The notes under the pieces were generated by a model, which was not told where the DNA came from, made no database searches, and saw only the letters and a program-made list of their open reading frames with translations. Shown one piece after another: positions 1-8,268 of a DNA stretch of 64,000 nucleotides. This DNA is from RGIG3178 sp942492795 (GTDB lineage: Bacteria; Bacillota; Clostridia; Christensenellales; QAND01). The translations under genes were made by a program, and so were the position numbers. The DNA lies in the NCBI GenBank assembly GCA_942492795.1, contig OW818639.1:1674001-1738000 (forward strand), given 5' to 3'. How positions within the stretch are numbered: position 1 is the stretch's first letter; each line of letters begins with the position of its first letter.

Positions 1-1
1 C

Positions 2-400
2 CAAATGAGCAAAGCGACTCTAAAAATTGCAGACTCTTTTAAAATGGATATTGTTATTACTAGATGGAAGGAACTGCTCGAAACCCTTTTGTTGAAATCA
101 GGAGATGAATTACAATCATGTCTTGCAGATAAGTTTATGTTTCCAGTGAAAAACAAAGTTGCCTTTATCCGGCAGTTCGCTGTGGAATATGAAATGTGCG
201 TTGTCAAGCTTGCCGCAAGGTATGATGCTGCGTTGCCGGTGCTCGACTTTTACAAAGAAGAATACGATAAGATTAGAAATACGCTTTCGTGGCGCATTAC
301 GAAGCCCCTGCGTCTGGTTCGCAAAGTACAAGTTTATTATAAGGACAACGGGTTGAAGACTACAATAAAGACAATAATCAGGAAATTACGAAAAAAATAG
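2..400 (+). CDS. C-terminal part of a polysaccharide-cluster protein, probably glycosyltransferase-associated (5' end outside window)
   Basis: The reading frame is open to the window's left edge; an ATG lies at 5 but no ribosome binding site can be seen before it, so this is probably the tail of a longer gene. The visible 131 residues are helical and charged, and end in a tail with SWRITKPLR followed by a basic stretch. The same tail (SWRVTKPLR) ends the next gene, a glycosyltransferase fusion. This kind of tail is common at the C-terminus of glycosyltransferases from capsule and O-antigen clusters. No catalytic motif is visible in the part present, so enzyme activity cannot be assigned. Confidence 0.6.
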   Translation, partial: QMSKATLKIADSFKMDIVITRWKELLETLLLKSGDELQSCLADKFMFPVKNKVAFIRQFAVEYEMCVVKLAARYDAALPVLDFYKEEYDKIRNTLSWRITKPLRLVRKVQVYYKDNGLKTTIKTIIRKLRKK

Positions 401-534
401 AGAGGTAAAAGATCAGTGCAATCCTATAGAGATTCAATAACGGGACGCGTATATTTGAGGTCGGACCATTGAACAGGTCAATAATTAGACGTGACTATAA
501 ACTGATAGCTAATGGCAAATATACAACAAATTAA

Positions 535-543
535 TGTTATAAT
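535..543 (+). promoter_or_regulatory. Extended -10 promoter element before the radical SAM/glycosyltransferase gene
   Basis: TGTTATAAT at 535-543 is a perfect extended -10 (TG-N-TATAAT). No convincing -35 is seen at the usual distance, which extended -10 promoters tolerate. It would give a leader of roughly 85 bases before the start at 636. Confidence 0.45.
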
Positions 544-635
544 GTAAAAACCGTTAGCAGACAGTTCGCAGCAAGATTGATTTTATGAAGTTGATTAATA
601 GAGTAAGACTAACTACTTTCTTGGAGGTGCAAAAT

Positions 636-3395
636 ATGAAATGGACCCATCCTGGCCACGAGCTGGATAATTTAGGGGCGCGATATCTTAGAGTTAAGAA
701 CTTGTATATCTACGGTGTCGATGAAATTTCAAAGAAGACTTATGATTTTCTTCAATGGCTTGGTGTGGCAGATGAATTTAGCATCTCCTTTGTAATTGAT
801 ATTACCAATTTCAAAAGAGAGAGTGATCACACATTTTGTGGAAAACGCGTCATTGCATTTCAAACGGATTTAAGTATCGAATTGTGTAGTGCCTTTGAAG
901 AAAGCGTGATTGCGTTGCCATGGGTTGCTCTGGCTAATGAGAGGGAAATATTAGAACGGACAGGCTTTGCCAATATATTTTATCTCTCTCACTCTCACAA
1001 TCGAAGTGATAATTTTATTCAAAACTTTGTTTGTGTCTGGCTTATGTATAAACATGGAAAACTGCTGTCCCATTGGACAAATTTTGTTACCACATTGAAA
1101 TGCAACCTTAACTGCAGTCACTGTCTCAATTATACTGAGTTTATTATCGATCCCAAAGATGTGAGTTTTGAAGATTTTAAAGAACACATTGACATACTGT
1201 TTTCTAAGTTTGATTATTTATATTCCCTTCATTTTACAGGTGGAGAACCAATGCTAGTAAAGGAATTGCCAAGATTTCTCCGTTATATTGAGGATAACTA
1301 CAAGGATAGAATATTTGAATTTTTTGTTATTACAAATGCTACCATTATTCCCAATGAGGAAGTAATGTCAGCCATAAAATCGATGAATGGAAGCTTCTTT
1401 TTAGATGATTATTCTGCGAGTGTTCCAAATTCCAAAGTTGAAGAGATAAAAAAAGCATTAAAAGCACATGATATCGGCTATATTGTCGGTAAAGCGGAGT
1501 ACTGGTTTGATTTAGACATCAAAAACACAGATAACACCAAGTTGTCCAATGAAGAGCTAGAGAATTATAAAGATAATTGTCATTCATTTCTTCACGAATT
1601 TGGGGAAAAAAGAATTTATGCCTGCTGCTATCAGCAATATGCTAATCGTGCCGGAATAGGGACGACTACATCAAATGATTATATTGATATAGATAGTACA
1701 TCTAAGATGGAAATTCTCGAATTCAGGCAGGGATATACACTTAAAGGTTATGTCGATTTCTGTAAGCAATGCAGAGGTCTCGGTAGTAATGCAAAAAAAG
1801 TCGCTACCGCTATACAGATGCCAAGGAAATCCATAACCAAAGAGCAGGAACAACCGAAGACGAATGTTAAGATGAAGGATTTGGTGTCTATTTGCGTTCC
1901 AATTTACAATACCGGGAAGTATTTAGTTCGCTGTGTAGACAGTCTTATTGCTCAAACGTATAGTAATTTGGAAATTGTTTTGGTTGACGATGGTTCAACC
2001 GATAATTGCGGCATGATTTGTGATGATTACGCAAGAATTGATTCAAGAGTTGTCGTCGTGCATAAGGATAACGGTGGTGAAGCCTCCGGACGTAACGCGG
2101 GATTACGTGCTGCTAAAGGCGATTACATTATGTTCATTGATTCTGACGATGAATATCTGCCTAATGCGGTTGAACTTATGATAGAGGCTGTTAAGTCAGA
2201 TGAAGTAGATTTGGTGATGGGAGGATACCTTGAAAGACGTGGTGAAATAGAACATTTTGCCACGGGGCATCTGCGGAGCTACTCCGCAAAAGAAGCTGCT
2301 CATGGTTATCTGTACCCTGATTGTAACTATGGGATAATCTATATAATATCAACAGTCAATGCCAAGTTGTTTCGGCGTGAAATCATCAGTGCCAATAGCA
2401 TTTCATTTGATGAGCGGTTTGTTGTAGGCAATGATATGCTTTTTATCTGTGAATATCTGAAACACACAAGAACAGTTTACGATATATTTGCGCCGATTTA
2501 TGTTTACTACAAGTTTCATCCGTCAGAAAGAATACAGGGGATGGCATGGCATTATCCCGATGCCTTTTTTCTATTCGCATATGTTGCGGATCAAATGATT
2601 AAGATTGCTCAACCGGATGAAAATGAGTACAAGCAACTCATCATAAAGCAATATAAGGACCTATTAAACGGCTTGGTAAACGCAAGCGCCAATAAAGAAC
2701 GTTTCCAGAATGGTTTGATGCCATATTTAACCTCTTTCTGTAGCGAAATAGATTTATTACAAATTGGTGCAAGCCTGGATCTGGCTGAGGATTACATAAA
2801 GAAAGAAGATGGAGCCCTGCCCATCAGGTTAATATCTTACCTTATTGTTAACAAGCGTTTTAATGAATTATATGAAATGCTTCAGGCAATTGGCAAAGCA
2901 AGGAAAATAATCCCTTTCGAGGGTCAGCAAGTTCGTCAAATGATTCAATTAGAGCATGAGCGTAGCGAGAATCATGATGAATCGATAGTAGTTAGCATGA
3001 TTAAAGCGAATGAGGAGCTTCATTCTGACCGTTTCAGCTTTACTGATGATAAAATACTAGTTGAGCAAGTAAATGAGCTGGTATCAACCATCATAACTGG
3101 CCAGCGGCAGATAGATGCTTGCGAAGCCGAACTCAATGATTACAAAGCAAAGGCAGATACATATAAAACTGAACTGGAAACAACCATCATAGCGAGCCAG
3201 CGGCAAGTAGATTCTTACGAAGCCAAAATCGATGAGTACAAAGCCAAAATCAATGAGTACGAAGCCAAAATCAATGATTGCGAAGCAAAGGCTGACACAT
3301 ATAAAACTGAAATTGACCATTATATTCAGTCAAGCAGTTGGCGTGTTACAAAACCTTTGCGTGTGATCGGAAGAGTATTTAGAAAAAGCAAATAA
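636..3395 (+). CDS. Radical SAM - family 2 glycosyltransferase fusion with coiled-coil tail
   Basis: 919 residues. I chose the ATG at 636, preceded by GGAGGT at 623-628, over an in-frame ATG at 585 without a ribosome site. Domains in order: an N-terminal region of about 150 residues of unknown role; a radical SAM domain with CNLNCSHC (Cys156, Cys160, Cys163) and a downstream cysteine-rich patch (CCYQQ, CKQC) resembling an auxiliary-cluster region; from about 416 a GT-A family 2 glycosyltransferase with VDDGS and the metal-binding DSDD at about 502-505; and from about 825 a coiled coil built of repeated YKAKxxxY units, ending in SWRVTKPLR. Known families: radical SAM enzymes make carbon radicals, GT2 enzymes transfer sugars from nucleotide donors. 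The fusion implies one protein both modifies and transfers, or a radical step on the glycan or its acceptor; this is inference. Visibly AT-richer than the genes after 3415. Confidence 0.85.
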   Translation: MKWTHPGHELDNLGARYLRVKNLYIYGVDEISKKTYDFLQWLGVADEFSISFVIDITNFKRESDHTFCGKRVIAFQTDLSIELCSAFEESVIALPWVALANEREILERTGFANIFYLSHSHNRSDNFIQNFVCVWLMYKHGKLLSHWTNFVTTLKCNLNCSHCLNYTEFIIDPKDVSFEDFKEHIDILFSKFDYLYSLHFTGGEPMLVKELPRFLRYIEDNYKDRIFEFFVITNATIIPNEEVMSAIKSMNGSFFLDDYSASVPNSKVEEIKKALKAHDIGYIVGKAEYWFDLDIKNTDNTKLSNEELENYKDNCHSFLHEFGEKRIYACCYQQYANRAGIGTTTSNDYIDIDSTSKMEILEFRQGYTLKGYVDFCKQCRGLGSNAKKVATAIQMPRKSITKEQEQPKTNVKMKDLVSICVPIYNTGKYLVRCVDSLIAQTYSNLEIVLVDDGSTDNCGMICDDYARIDSRVVVVHKDNGGEASGRNAGLRAAKGDYIMFIDSDDEYLPNAVELMIEAVKSDEVDLVMGGYLERRGEIEHFATGHLRSYSAKEAAHGYLYPDCNYGIIYIISTVNAKLFRREIISANSISFDERFVVGNDMLFICEYLKHTRTVYDIFAPIYVYYKFHPSERIQGMAWHYPDAFFLFAYVADQMIKIAQPDENEYKQLIIKQYKDLLNGLVNASANKERFQNGLMPYLTSFCSEIDLLQIGASLDLAEDYIKKEDGALPIRLISYLIVNKRFNELYEMLQAIGKARKIIPFEGQQVRQMIQLEHERSENHDESIVVSMIKANEELHSDRFSFTDDKILVEQVNELVSTIITGQRQIDACEAELNDYKAKADTYKTELETTIIASQRQVDSYEAKIDEYKAKINEYEAKINDCEAKADTYKTEIDHYIQSSSWRVTKPLRVIGRVFRKSK
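3084..3320 (+). repeat. Internal repeats coding for the coiled-coil tail
   Basis: Within the fusion gene, a block beginning near 3084 (ACCATCATA..CAGCGGCA) recurs near 3181, and shorter units encoding the pattern EAKINEYEAKI repeat three times between 3217 and 3285. The repeats give a long heptad-like helix before the SWR tail; copy number could vary between strains. Confidence 0.7.
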
Positions 3396-3414
3396 CTATT
3401 TTTCGGAGGCATAC

Positions 3415-4446
3415 ATGTTTAAGGACAAAGTACTTATGATCACCGGGGGGACAGGCTCTTTTGGCAACGCGGTGCTGCGCCGGTTCCTCGGTTCGGATTT
3501 GAAGGAAATCCGTATATTCAGCCGCGACGAGAAAAAGCAGGATGATATGCGCAATCTCTATAAGAATCCAAAGATTAAGTTCTACGTAGGTGACGTGCGT
3601 AACATAGATAGCATTAACGGGGCGATGAGGGGTGTGGACTATGTTTTCCATGCGGCGGCACTCAAGCAGGTGCCGTCCTGCGAGTTCTTTCCTCTTGAGG
3701 CGGTAAAGACGAACGTGCTGGGTACTCAAAACGTGATAGACTCGGCAATATCGAACGGTATCAAAAAAGTCGTCTGCCTGTCCACCGACAAGGCCGTATA
3801 TCCGATCAACGCGATGGGCATGTCCAAGGCGATGATGGAAAAGATCGCGGTGTCGGCGACCCGTATGGGAAGCTGCGGGGATACGACCATCGCGGTGACG
3901 CGCTACGGCAATGTGATGTGCTCGCGGGGCTCGGTGATCCCATTGTTCATTTCACAAATCAAGCAAAACATCCCGATGACCGTCACCGACCCCAATATGA
4001 CGCGTTTTATGATGTCTCTGGATAACGCGATTGATCTTGTGCTATATGCATTTGAACATGCCAAGGGTGGCGAGCTGTTTATTCAGAAAGCGCCCGCGGC
4101 AACCATCATGGACTTGGCAGAGATAGTCAGGGATATATTCGAAGGCACCAACGAGATCCGCAGCATCGGCACACGCCACGGGGAGAAGCTGTTTGAGTCG
4201 CTGCTGACACGGGAAGAGATGGCCAACGCCGTCGATGTGGGCGACTATTATATTGTACCGCTTGACAACCGCGACCTCAACTATGCCAACTACTTCGTTG
4301 ATGGAAAGCAGACTGTCTCTGCGAGCATGGATTATACATCACACAGCACCCATCGCTTAAGCAAGGCTGAGCTCAAGGAGTTGCTGCTTTCGCTGGATTA
4401 CGTGAAAAATGCATCGGAGACAGGGTACGCCGGGGAAGGATATTGA
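3415..4446 (+). CDS. capE: UDP-N-acetylglucosamine 4,6-dehydratase/5-epimerase (CapE/WbjB type)
   Basis: 343 residues, an extended SDR enzyme. TGGTGSFG at residues 10-17 is the NAD(P) Rossmann loop; HAAALKQVP is typical of the FlaA1/CapE group; and the catalytic site reads MGMSK, the MxxxK variant found in CapE/WbjB in place of YxxxK. These enzymes turn UDP-GlcNAc into UDP-2-acetamido-2,6-dideoxy-4-keto-L-hexoses, the first step to L-FucNAc, L-RhaNAc or L-QuiNAc. A GGAGG site lies just before the ATG. It heads a tight three-gene run with wecB and an RmlD-like reductase, with 4-base or shorter overlaps. Length is normal for the family. Confidence 0.9.
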   Translation: MFKDKVLMITGGTGSFGNAVLRRFLGSDLKEIRIFSRDEKKQDDMRNLYKNPKIKFYVGDVRNIDSINGAMRGVDYVFHAAALKQVPSCEFFPLEAVKTNVLGTQNVIDSAISNGIKKVVCLSTDKAVYPINAMGMSKAMMEKIAVSATRMGSCGDTTIAVTRYGNVMCSRGSVIPLFISQIKQNIPMTVTDPNMTRFMMSLDNAIDLVLYAFEHAKGGELFIQKAPAATIMDLAEIVRDIFEGTNEIRSIGTRHGEKLFESLLTREEMANAVDVGDYYIVPLDNRDLNYANYFVDGKQTVSASMDYTSHSTHRLSKAELKELLLSLDYVKNASETGYAGEGY

Positions 4447-4448
4447 GC

Positions 4449-5570
4449 ATGAAAGTCATGACAATCGTGGGAACACGCCCCGAGATCATCAAACTAAGCT
4501 GCGTGATCGAAGAACTTGACCGATATACCGAGCATGTTCTAGTCCATACCGGACAGAACTACGATTATGAGCTGAACGGGATATTCTTTGCTGGCATGGG
4601 CATACGCAAACCGGATATCTTTCTGAATGTAGCGGGAGGTACGGCAGCCGAGACGATCGGCAACGTTATCATCAGGACGGATGATCTTATTAAAACCCAG
4701 AAGCCCGATGCCATCCTTCTATATGGCGATACGAACTCCTGTCTTTCGGTGATCTCAGCCAAGCGCAACCGCGTGCCGGTGTTTCATATGGAAGCCGGTA
4801 ACCGTTGCTTTGACCAGCGCGTGCCGGAGGAGCTCAACAGGAAGGTCGTCGACCACTTGTCGGACATCAATATGACGCTGACCGAGCATGCCCGACGTTA
4901 TTTGCTGACTGAGGGCATTGCACCTGAGACGGTCATCAAGGTGGGTTCCTCTATGAAGGAGGTTCTTCTTCGTCAGAAAGAATCTATTGAAAAATCCGAT
5001 GTTTTAGAGCGCCTGGGGCTAAATCCAGGCGGATATTTCGTACTCTCCAGTCACCGGGAGGAAAACGTAGACTCCGATCAGAACTTCAACGATCTGATCT
5101 CTTCCATCCGTACGATATGCGAAAAGTACGATAAGCGAGTCGTTTTCTCAGTGCATCCACGTACCCGAAAGAAGATGGAAGAAGGCGGGATCAGCTTGCC
5201 GTCACTTGTGGAGAGCATGAAGCCTCTGGGTTTTGCGGATTATTGCAGGCTGCAGCAGCATGCATTCTGTGTGATAAGCGACAGCGGCACCATTACTGAA
5301 GAGTCCTCGCTGCTCGGATTCCCTGCGATAACGATCCGGCAAGCCCATGAGCGCCCCGAGGGCATGGATGTAGGCACGCTTATCATGGCAGGACTCAAAC
5401 CGCAGGATATTATCACAGCCATCGACACCGTTGTCGGACAGTTCAGCCGACATATGATTCCGCCGGTGGTACCGGACTATGACACAGAAAACGTCGCCGA
5501 AAAGGTGGTTCGCATCATTTTGAGCTATACGAACTATGTTCGCCGCACAGTGTGGAGGGAAAACGCATGA
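4449..5570 (+). CDS. wecB: Non-hydrolysing UDP-N-acetylglucosamine 2-epimerase family (WecB/CapG/WbvD)
   Basis: 373 residues. The start MKVMTIVGTRPEIIKL is characteristic of the family. I prefer the ATG at 4449, about 9 bases after GGGGAAGGA, over the TTG at 4443. Further family marks: HTGQNYD near residue 40, a GDT motif near 97, HMEAGNR, ERPEG near 295 and a conserved DSGT..EE stretch. These cytoplasmic enzymes invert C2 of UDP-HexNAc sugars. The gene follows capE directly, so a role on a 6-deoxy-L-hexosamine (CapG or WbvD type) is more likely than ordinary UDP-ManNAc synthesis, though sequence alone does not decide. Confidence 0.88.
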   Translation: MKVMTIVGTRPEIIKLSCVIEELDRYTEHVLVHTGQNYDYELNGIFFAGMGIRKPDIFLNVAGGTAAETIGNVIIRTDDLIKTQKPDAILLYGDTNSCLSVISAKRNRVPVFHMEAGNRCFDQRVPEELNRKVVDHLSDINMTLTEHARRYLLTEGIAPETVIKVGSSMKEVLLRQKESIEKSDVLERLGLNPGGYFVLSSHREENVDSDQNFNDLISSIRTICEKYDKRVVFSVHPRTRKKMEEGGISLPSLVESMKPLGFADYCRLQQHAFCVISDSGTITEESSLLGFPAITIRQAHERPEGMDVGTLIMAGLKPQDIITAIDTVVGQFSRHMIPPVVPDYDTENVAEKVVRIILSYTNYVRRTVWRENA

Positions 5571-6430
5571 AAAGAGTCGCCGTATTAGGCGGTACCGGCA
5601 TGGCTGGGCATGTCGTGGCTACTTACCTAGAGGAACAAGGCTATGATGTTTTCATTACTTCAAGAAGTGCCTCAACCGGACTGAAAAGCCAGCCAATAGA
5701 TGCGACGGATTTCCCTGCCTTGGAACAATGGCTTCGCGGAGTGAAACCGGACGTCGTTGTAAACTGCATTGGTATACTGCAGAAGCAAGCGGATGCTCAG
5801 CCCCATCTAGCAATACAGATTAACGCATATCTTCCGCGCTGGATGGAGAATATGTTTCGCAACACGGATACCCGCATCATCCATCTGTCCACAGACTGCG
5901 TGTTTTCTGGTCGAAGGGGTGGCTATGCCGAGAAGGATGATCCGGACGGCAACTCAATATATGACCGCAGCAAAGCTTTGGGAGAGATTAATAATGACAA
6001 GGACTTAACATTCCGCATGTCAATCATCGGTCCGGATCGAAACGAACAGGGAACAGGGCTGTTTCATTGGTTCATGGGGCAGACAGGGGAGATCAGTGGA
6101 TATAGCCACGCCATATGGAACGGTGTAACGACAATACATCTGGCTCGAGCCATCGACTCCGCCATCCAGCAAAACCTAACCGGGCTGTATCATCTGGTTT
6201 GCAAAGAGCCCATAGACAAATACCATCTGTTGCAGCTTTTTAAGAAGGCGTTCCCTAAAAATAATATCCATGTTATCCCTTTCGATGGCTACGTGGTGGA
6301 TAAATCTTTGGTCAACACCCGTACAGACTTCGCATTCAACGTCGAGCTGTATCCCAAACAGGTTCGCGAGATGTACGACTGGATACATGCCCATAGATCG
6401 CTCTATGGAGAACGGTATTTTCAGGTTTGA
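5567..6430 (+). CDS. RmlD-like NAD(P)-dependent sugar reductase (WbvR type)
   Basis: 287 residues. Start at ATG 5567, overlapping the wecB stop as ATGA, with GGAGGG at 5554-5559; an in-frame GTG at 5552 would place the ribosome site inside the gene. The N-terminus has the Rossmann loop GGTGMAG (residues 7-13), a conserved STDCVFSG with the catalytic Thr/Ser and the YDRSK (YxxxK) active site, all as in RmlD (dTDP-4-dehydrorhamnose reductase). No other rhamnose-pathway genes are seen here. In the capE-wecB context it fits a C4 reductase acting on the 4-keto product of CapE, as WbvR does in UDP-L-RhaNAc/L-QuiNAc synthesis. That substrate is inferred. Confidence 0.8.
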   Translation: MKRVAVLGGTGMAGHVVATYLEEQGYDVFITSRSASTGLKSQPIDATDFPALEQWLRGVKPDVVVNCIGILQKQADAQPHLAIQINAYLPRWMENMFRNTDTRIIHLSTDCVFSGRRGGYAEKDDPDGNSIYDRSKALGEINNDKDLTFRMSIIGPDRNEQGTGLFHWFMGQTGEISGYSHAIWNGVTTIHLARAIDSAIQQNLTGLYHLVCKEPIDKYHLLQLFKKAFPKNNIHVIPFDGYVVDKSLVNTRTDFAFNVELYPKQVREMYDWIHAHRSLYGERYFQV

Positions 6431-6450
6431 ACCATACAAGTAAAGAAAAT

Positions 6451-7467
6451 TTAGCCTGTCTTTCTGAGAATGGGAAACAGCTTTTGTTCAATTGGAACCA
6501 AGATGTAATATACACATGCTAATAAAGCAATTGTATATAGATAAACCGATAGAGGTGTCGTAGGAGCAACTTTTATACCTAAAACGCTAAATGCGCAGGG
6601 AACCAAGAAGTTTACCAGTTGTTCGTTTCCACAAAACATGAGAGTTTTTTTTCCAAACTCTACAGATAGTTTTAATTTTGAAATCCAAAAGCTCAGATAA
6701 ATATTAAGTATAATTCCAATGATAGGCAGTATAACAGATTGCAGATTTAAAAAGCCTCCAAGCGATAGGAGTTTAAATATTTTTTCTGTTTTTTGAAAAT
6801 AGAATAACAGAGAAAGACATACTATACCTACTAAAATAAACCACCAAAGAAATTTATACCATACAGATAGTTTATAATAGTTTAAACTCTTGATAAAAGT
6901 AAATGTTGACGCACCGAGCGAATAATAAAATATATAAAGAAACATATAGTTTATATTAAAAAACAAGGGTATCAATGAGAAAAAACGAAACGCAAAATAC
7001 ATCATTGCAATAGATAAAAATAGAACAAGTGCTTTTTTTTTCACTAATTTATACAATGCAAAATATGTAATCTTCATTAAAAACATACATGGTAGAAACC
7101 AAAGGGAATAAGCAGGCATTAACTTGTCACGAATCCCAGAAAATATTAAAGGAAAGTATGACTTAATCTGGGCAAAGTTAAAATTCGCTCCTACTCCCAA
7201 AGCAATTAGAGTAATAATATTAAATACAAAGTAGGGAATTAATATGGAAATAATATTCTTTTTTATATAGGATAGCAAACTGATTTCTTTTGAAGGAACA
7301 GCGAAAAATCCTGAAACGAAAAAAAATAGAGGTACATGATAAGTATACACATAGGGATATGATAATCCTGCTACATCTGCAAAATGTCCGACATATACTG
7401 CAAAGATTCCAAGGAATTTGAGAGTATCTACCCATGAAATACGCTCATTTTGTCCCTGTAATTCCAT
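6451..7467 (-). CDS. Membrane acyltransferase family 3 (probable sugar O-acetyltransferase)
   Basis: 338 residues with about ten hydrophobic membrane segments. The N-terminus has WVDTLKFLGIFAVYVGH, with the conserved early His, followed by YTYHVPLFFFVSGFF; both are signatures of the acyltransferase-3 family that adds acetyl or other acyl groups to cell-surface sugars. It is convergent with the sugar-nucleotide genes and so closes the polysaccharide cluster; O-acetylation of the surface glycan is the likely job (inference). The gene is strikingly AT-rich, with long A/T runs, unlike everything after 7.8 kb, suggesting recent acquisition with the glycan cluster. Confidence 0.82.
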   Translation of the reverse strand: MELQGQNERISWVDTLKFLGIFAVYVGHFADVAGLSYPYVYTYHVPLFFFVSGFFAVPSKEISLLSYIKKNIISILIPYFVFNIITLIALGVGANFNFAQIKSYFPLIFSGIRDKLMPAYSLWFLPCMFLMKITYFALYKLVKKKALVLFLSIAMMYFAFRFFSLIPLFFNINYMFLYIFYYSLGASTFTFIKSLNYYKLSVWYKFLWWFILVGIVCLSLLFYFQKTEKIFKLLSLGGFLNLQSVILPIIGIILNIYLSFWISKLKLSVEFGKKTLMFCGNEQLVNFLVPCAFSVLGIKVAPTTPLSVYLYTIALLACVYYILVPIEQKLFPILRKTG

Positions 7468-7685
7468 AAACCCATCCCACTCTCGGATTATTTATTTCTG
7501 AATCCACGTTGATTTTTGATCTTTTCGATTAAAACTTCATCGAGCATTATTATATTTATCGTACTCCATCTCAAAAATCATTATATATCAAAAAACGACG
7601 AATACAACTAGATAAACTATAAATATTCATAGATTAGCGTATCATTCCTCAAGACCATGTCACTTATTTATCGCAAAATTCGGTA

Positions 7686-7713
7686 TTGACAGAAATACAA
7701 AACCGTATAAAAT
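7686..7713 (+). promoter_or_regulatory. Promoter of the first marR-exporter operon
   Basis: TTGACA at 7686-7691 and TAAAAT at 7708-7713, 16 bases apart. It lies at the right end of an otherwise AT-rich gene-free stretch (7468-7798) in which I see no coding sequence; the left part should carry the promoter of the divergent acyltransferase gene. Confidence 0.55.
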
Positions 7714-7731
7714 ATCCAATAGTACGTATTC

Positions 7732-7755
7732 GAAATATCCCGATCGGAAATATTC
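7732..7755. promoter_or_regulatory. Palindrome, candidate MarR operator
   Basis: An imperfect palindrome centred on CCGATCGG (7740-7747) with matching outer GAA (7732-7734) and TTC (7753-7755). It sits just downstream of the predicted promoter and 44 bases before the marR start, where autorepressor operators of MarR proteins usually lie. Binding is inferred from position and symmetry. Confidence 0.4.
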
Positions 7756-7798
7756 TTGATCTAGATATTGCGCGGAATTATTAGCGGGAGGTAAAGCG

Positions 7799-8254
7799 GT
7801 GTTGGAGTTTTTTGACGTTATTCGCAAAATGCAGATGTTGTTTATGCACGCAGCTCATCCGATCATAGCGGAATACGGTTTGAGTAAAACGGAGATTTTT
7901 GTTTTGATGAGTGTGTATCATAAAAAGGGCTTTCGTGTTACCGATCTCGCCAGGATGGCGGATGTACCTGCCAGTACGTTCACGGGCATCATTGACAGGT
8001 TGGTTCAAAGGGAGTTTATCGTGCGCGTTGCAGATCCGCAGGACAGGCGCAGCGTATTGGTTCAGGGTACGCAAGTGTTGCAAGACACAATCGGCAAGGT
8101 GATGGAGAAATTCGACGAAGTAATGGCAGATGTGCTGAAGCCTGTACCGGCAGAATTGATACAGAACACAGTGGATAACCTTAAGCGTATATATGAGTAT
8201 ACTAAGAACCAACCCGATGGCTGTACAGTTAAGCTGACAATTAAAAATAACTGA
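7799..8254 (+). CDS. MarR family transcriptional regulator (exporter operon 1)
   Basis: 151 residues, GTG start preceded by GGGAGG. Winged helix-turn-helix of MarR type: helices around LSKTEIFVLMSVYHKKGFRV, recognition region MADVPASTFTGIIDRLV, and the wing DPQDRRSVLV with the family DxRxxxV pattern. It is the first gene of an operon with two adaptor proteins and two ABC half-transporters, so it probably represses the operon until a toxic compound binds. A palindrome upstream is a candidate operator. The second exporter operon (28.8 kb) also begins with a MarR gene. Confidence 0.9.
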   Translation: MLEFFDVIRKMQMLFMHAAHPIIAEYGLSKTEIFVLMSVYHKKGFRVTDLARMADVPASTFTGIIDRLVQREFIVRVADPQDRRSVLVQGTQVLQDTIGKVMEKFDEVMADVLKPVPAELIQNTVDNLKRIYEYTKNQPDGCTVKLTIKNN

Positions 8255-8268
8255 AGGCGGATTATGCA

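Noticed and set aside
3084..3320. Antisense frame of repeated FGFV-type units
   Set aside because: It is the reverse of the coiled-coil repeats of the fusion gene and has no ribosome site.
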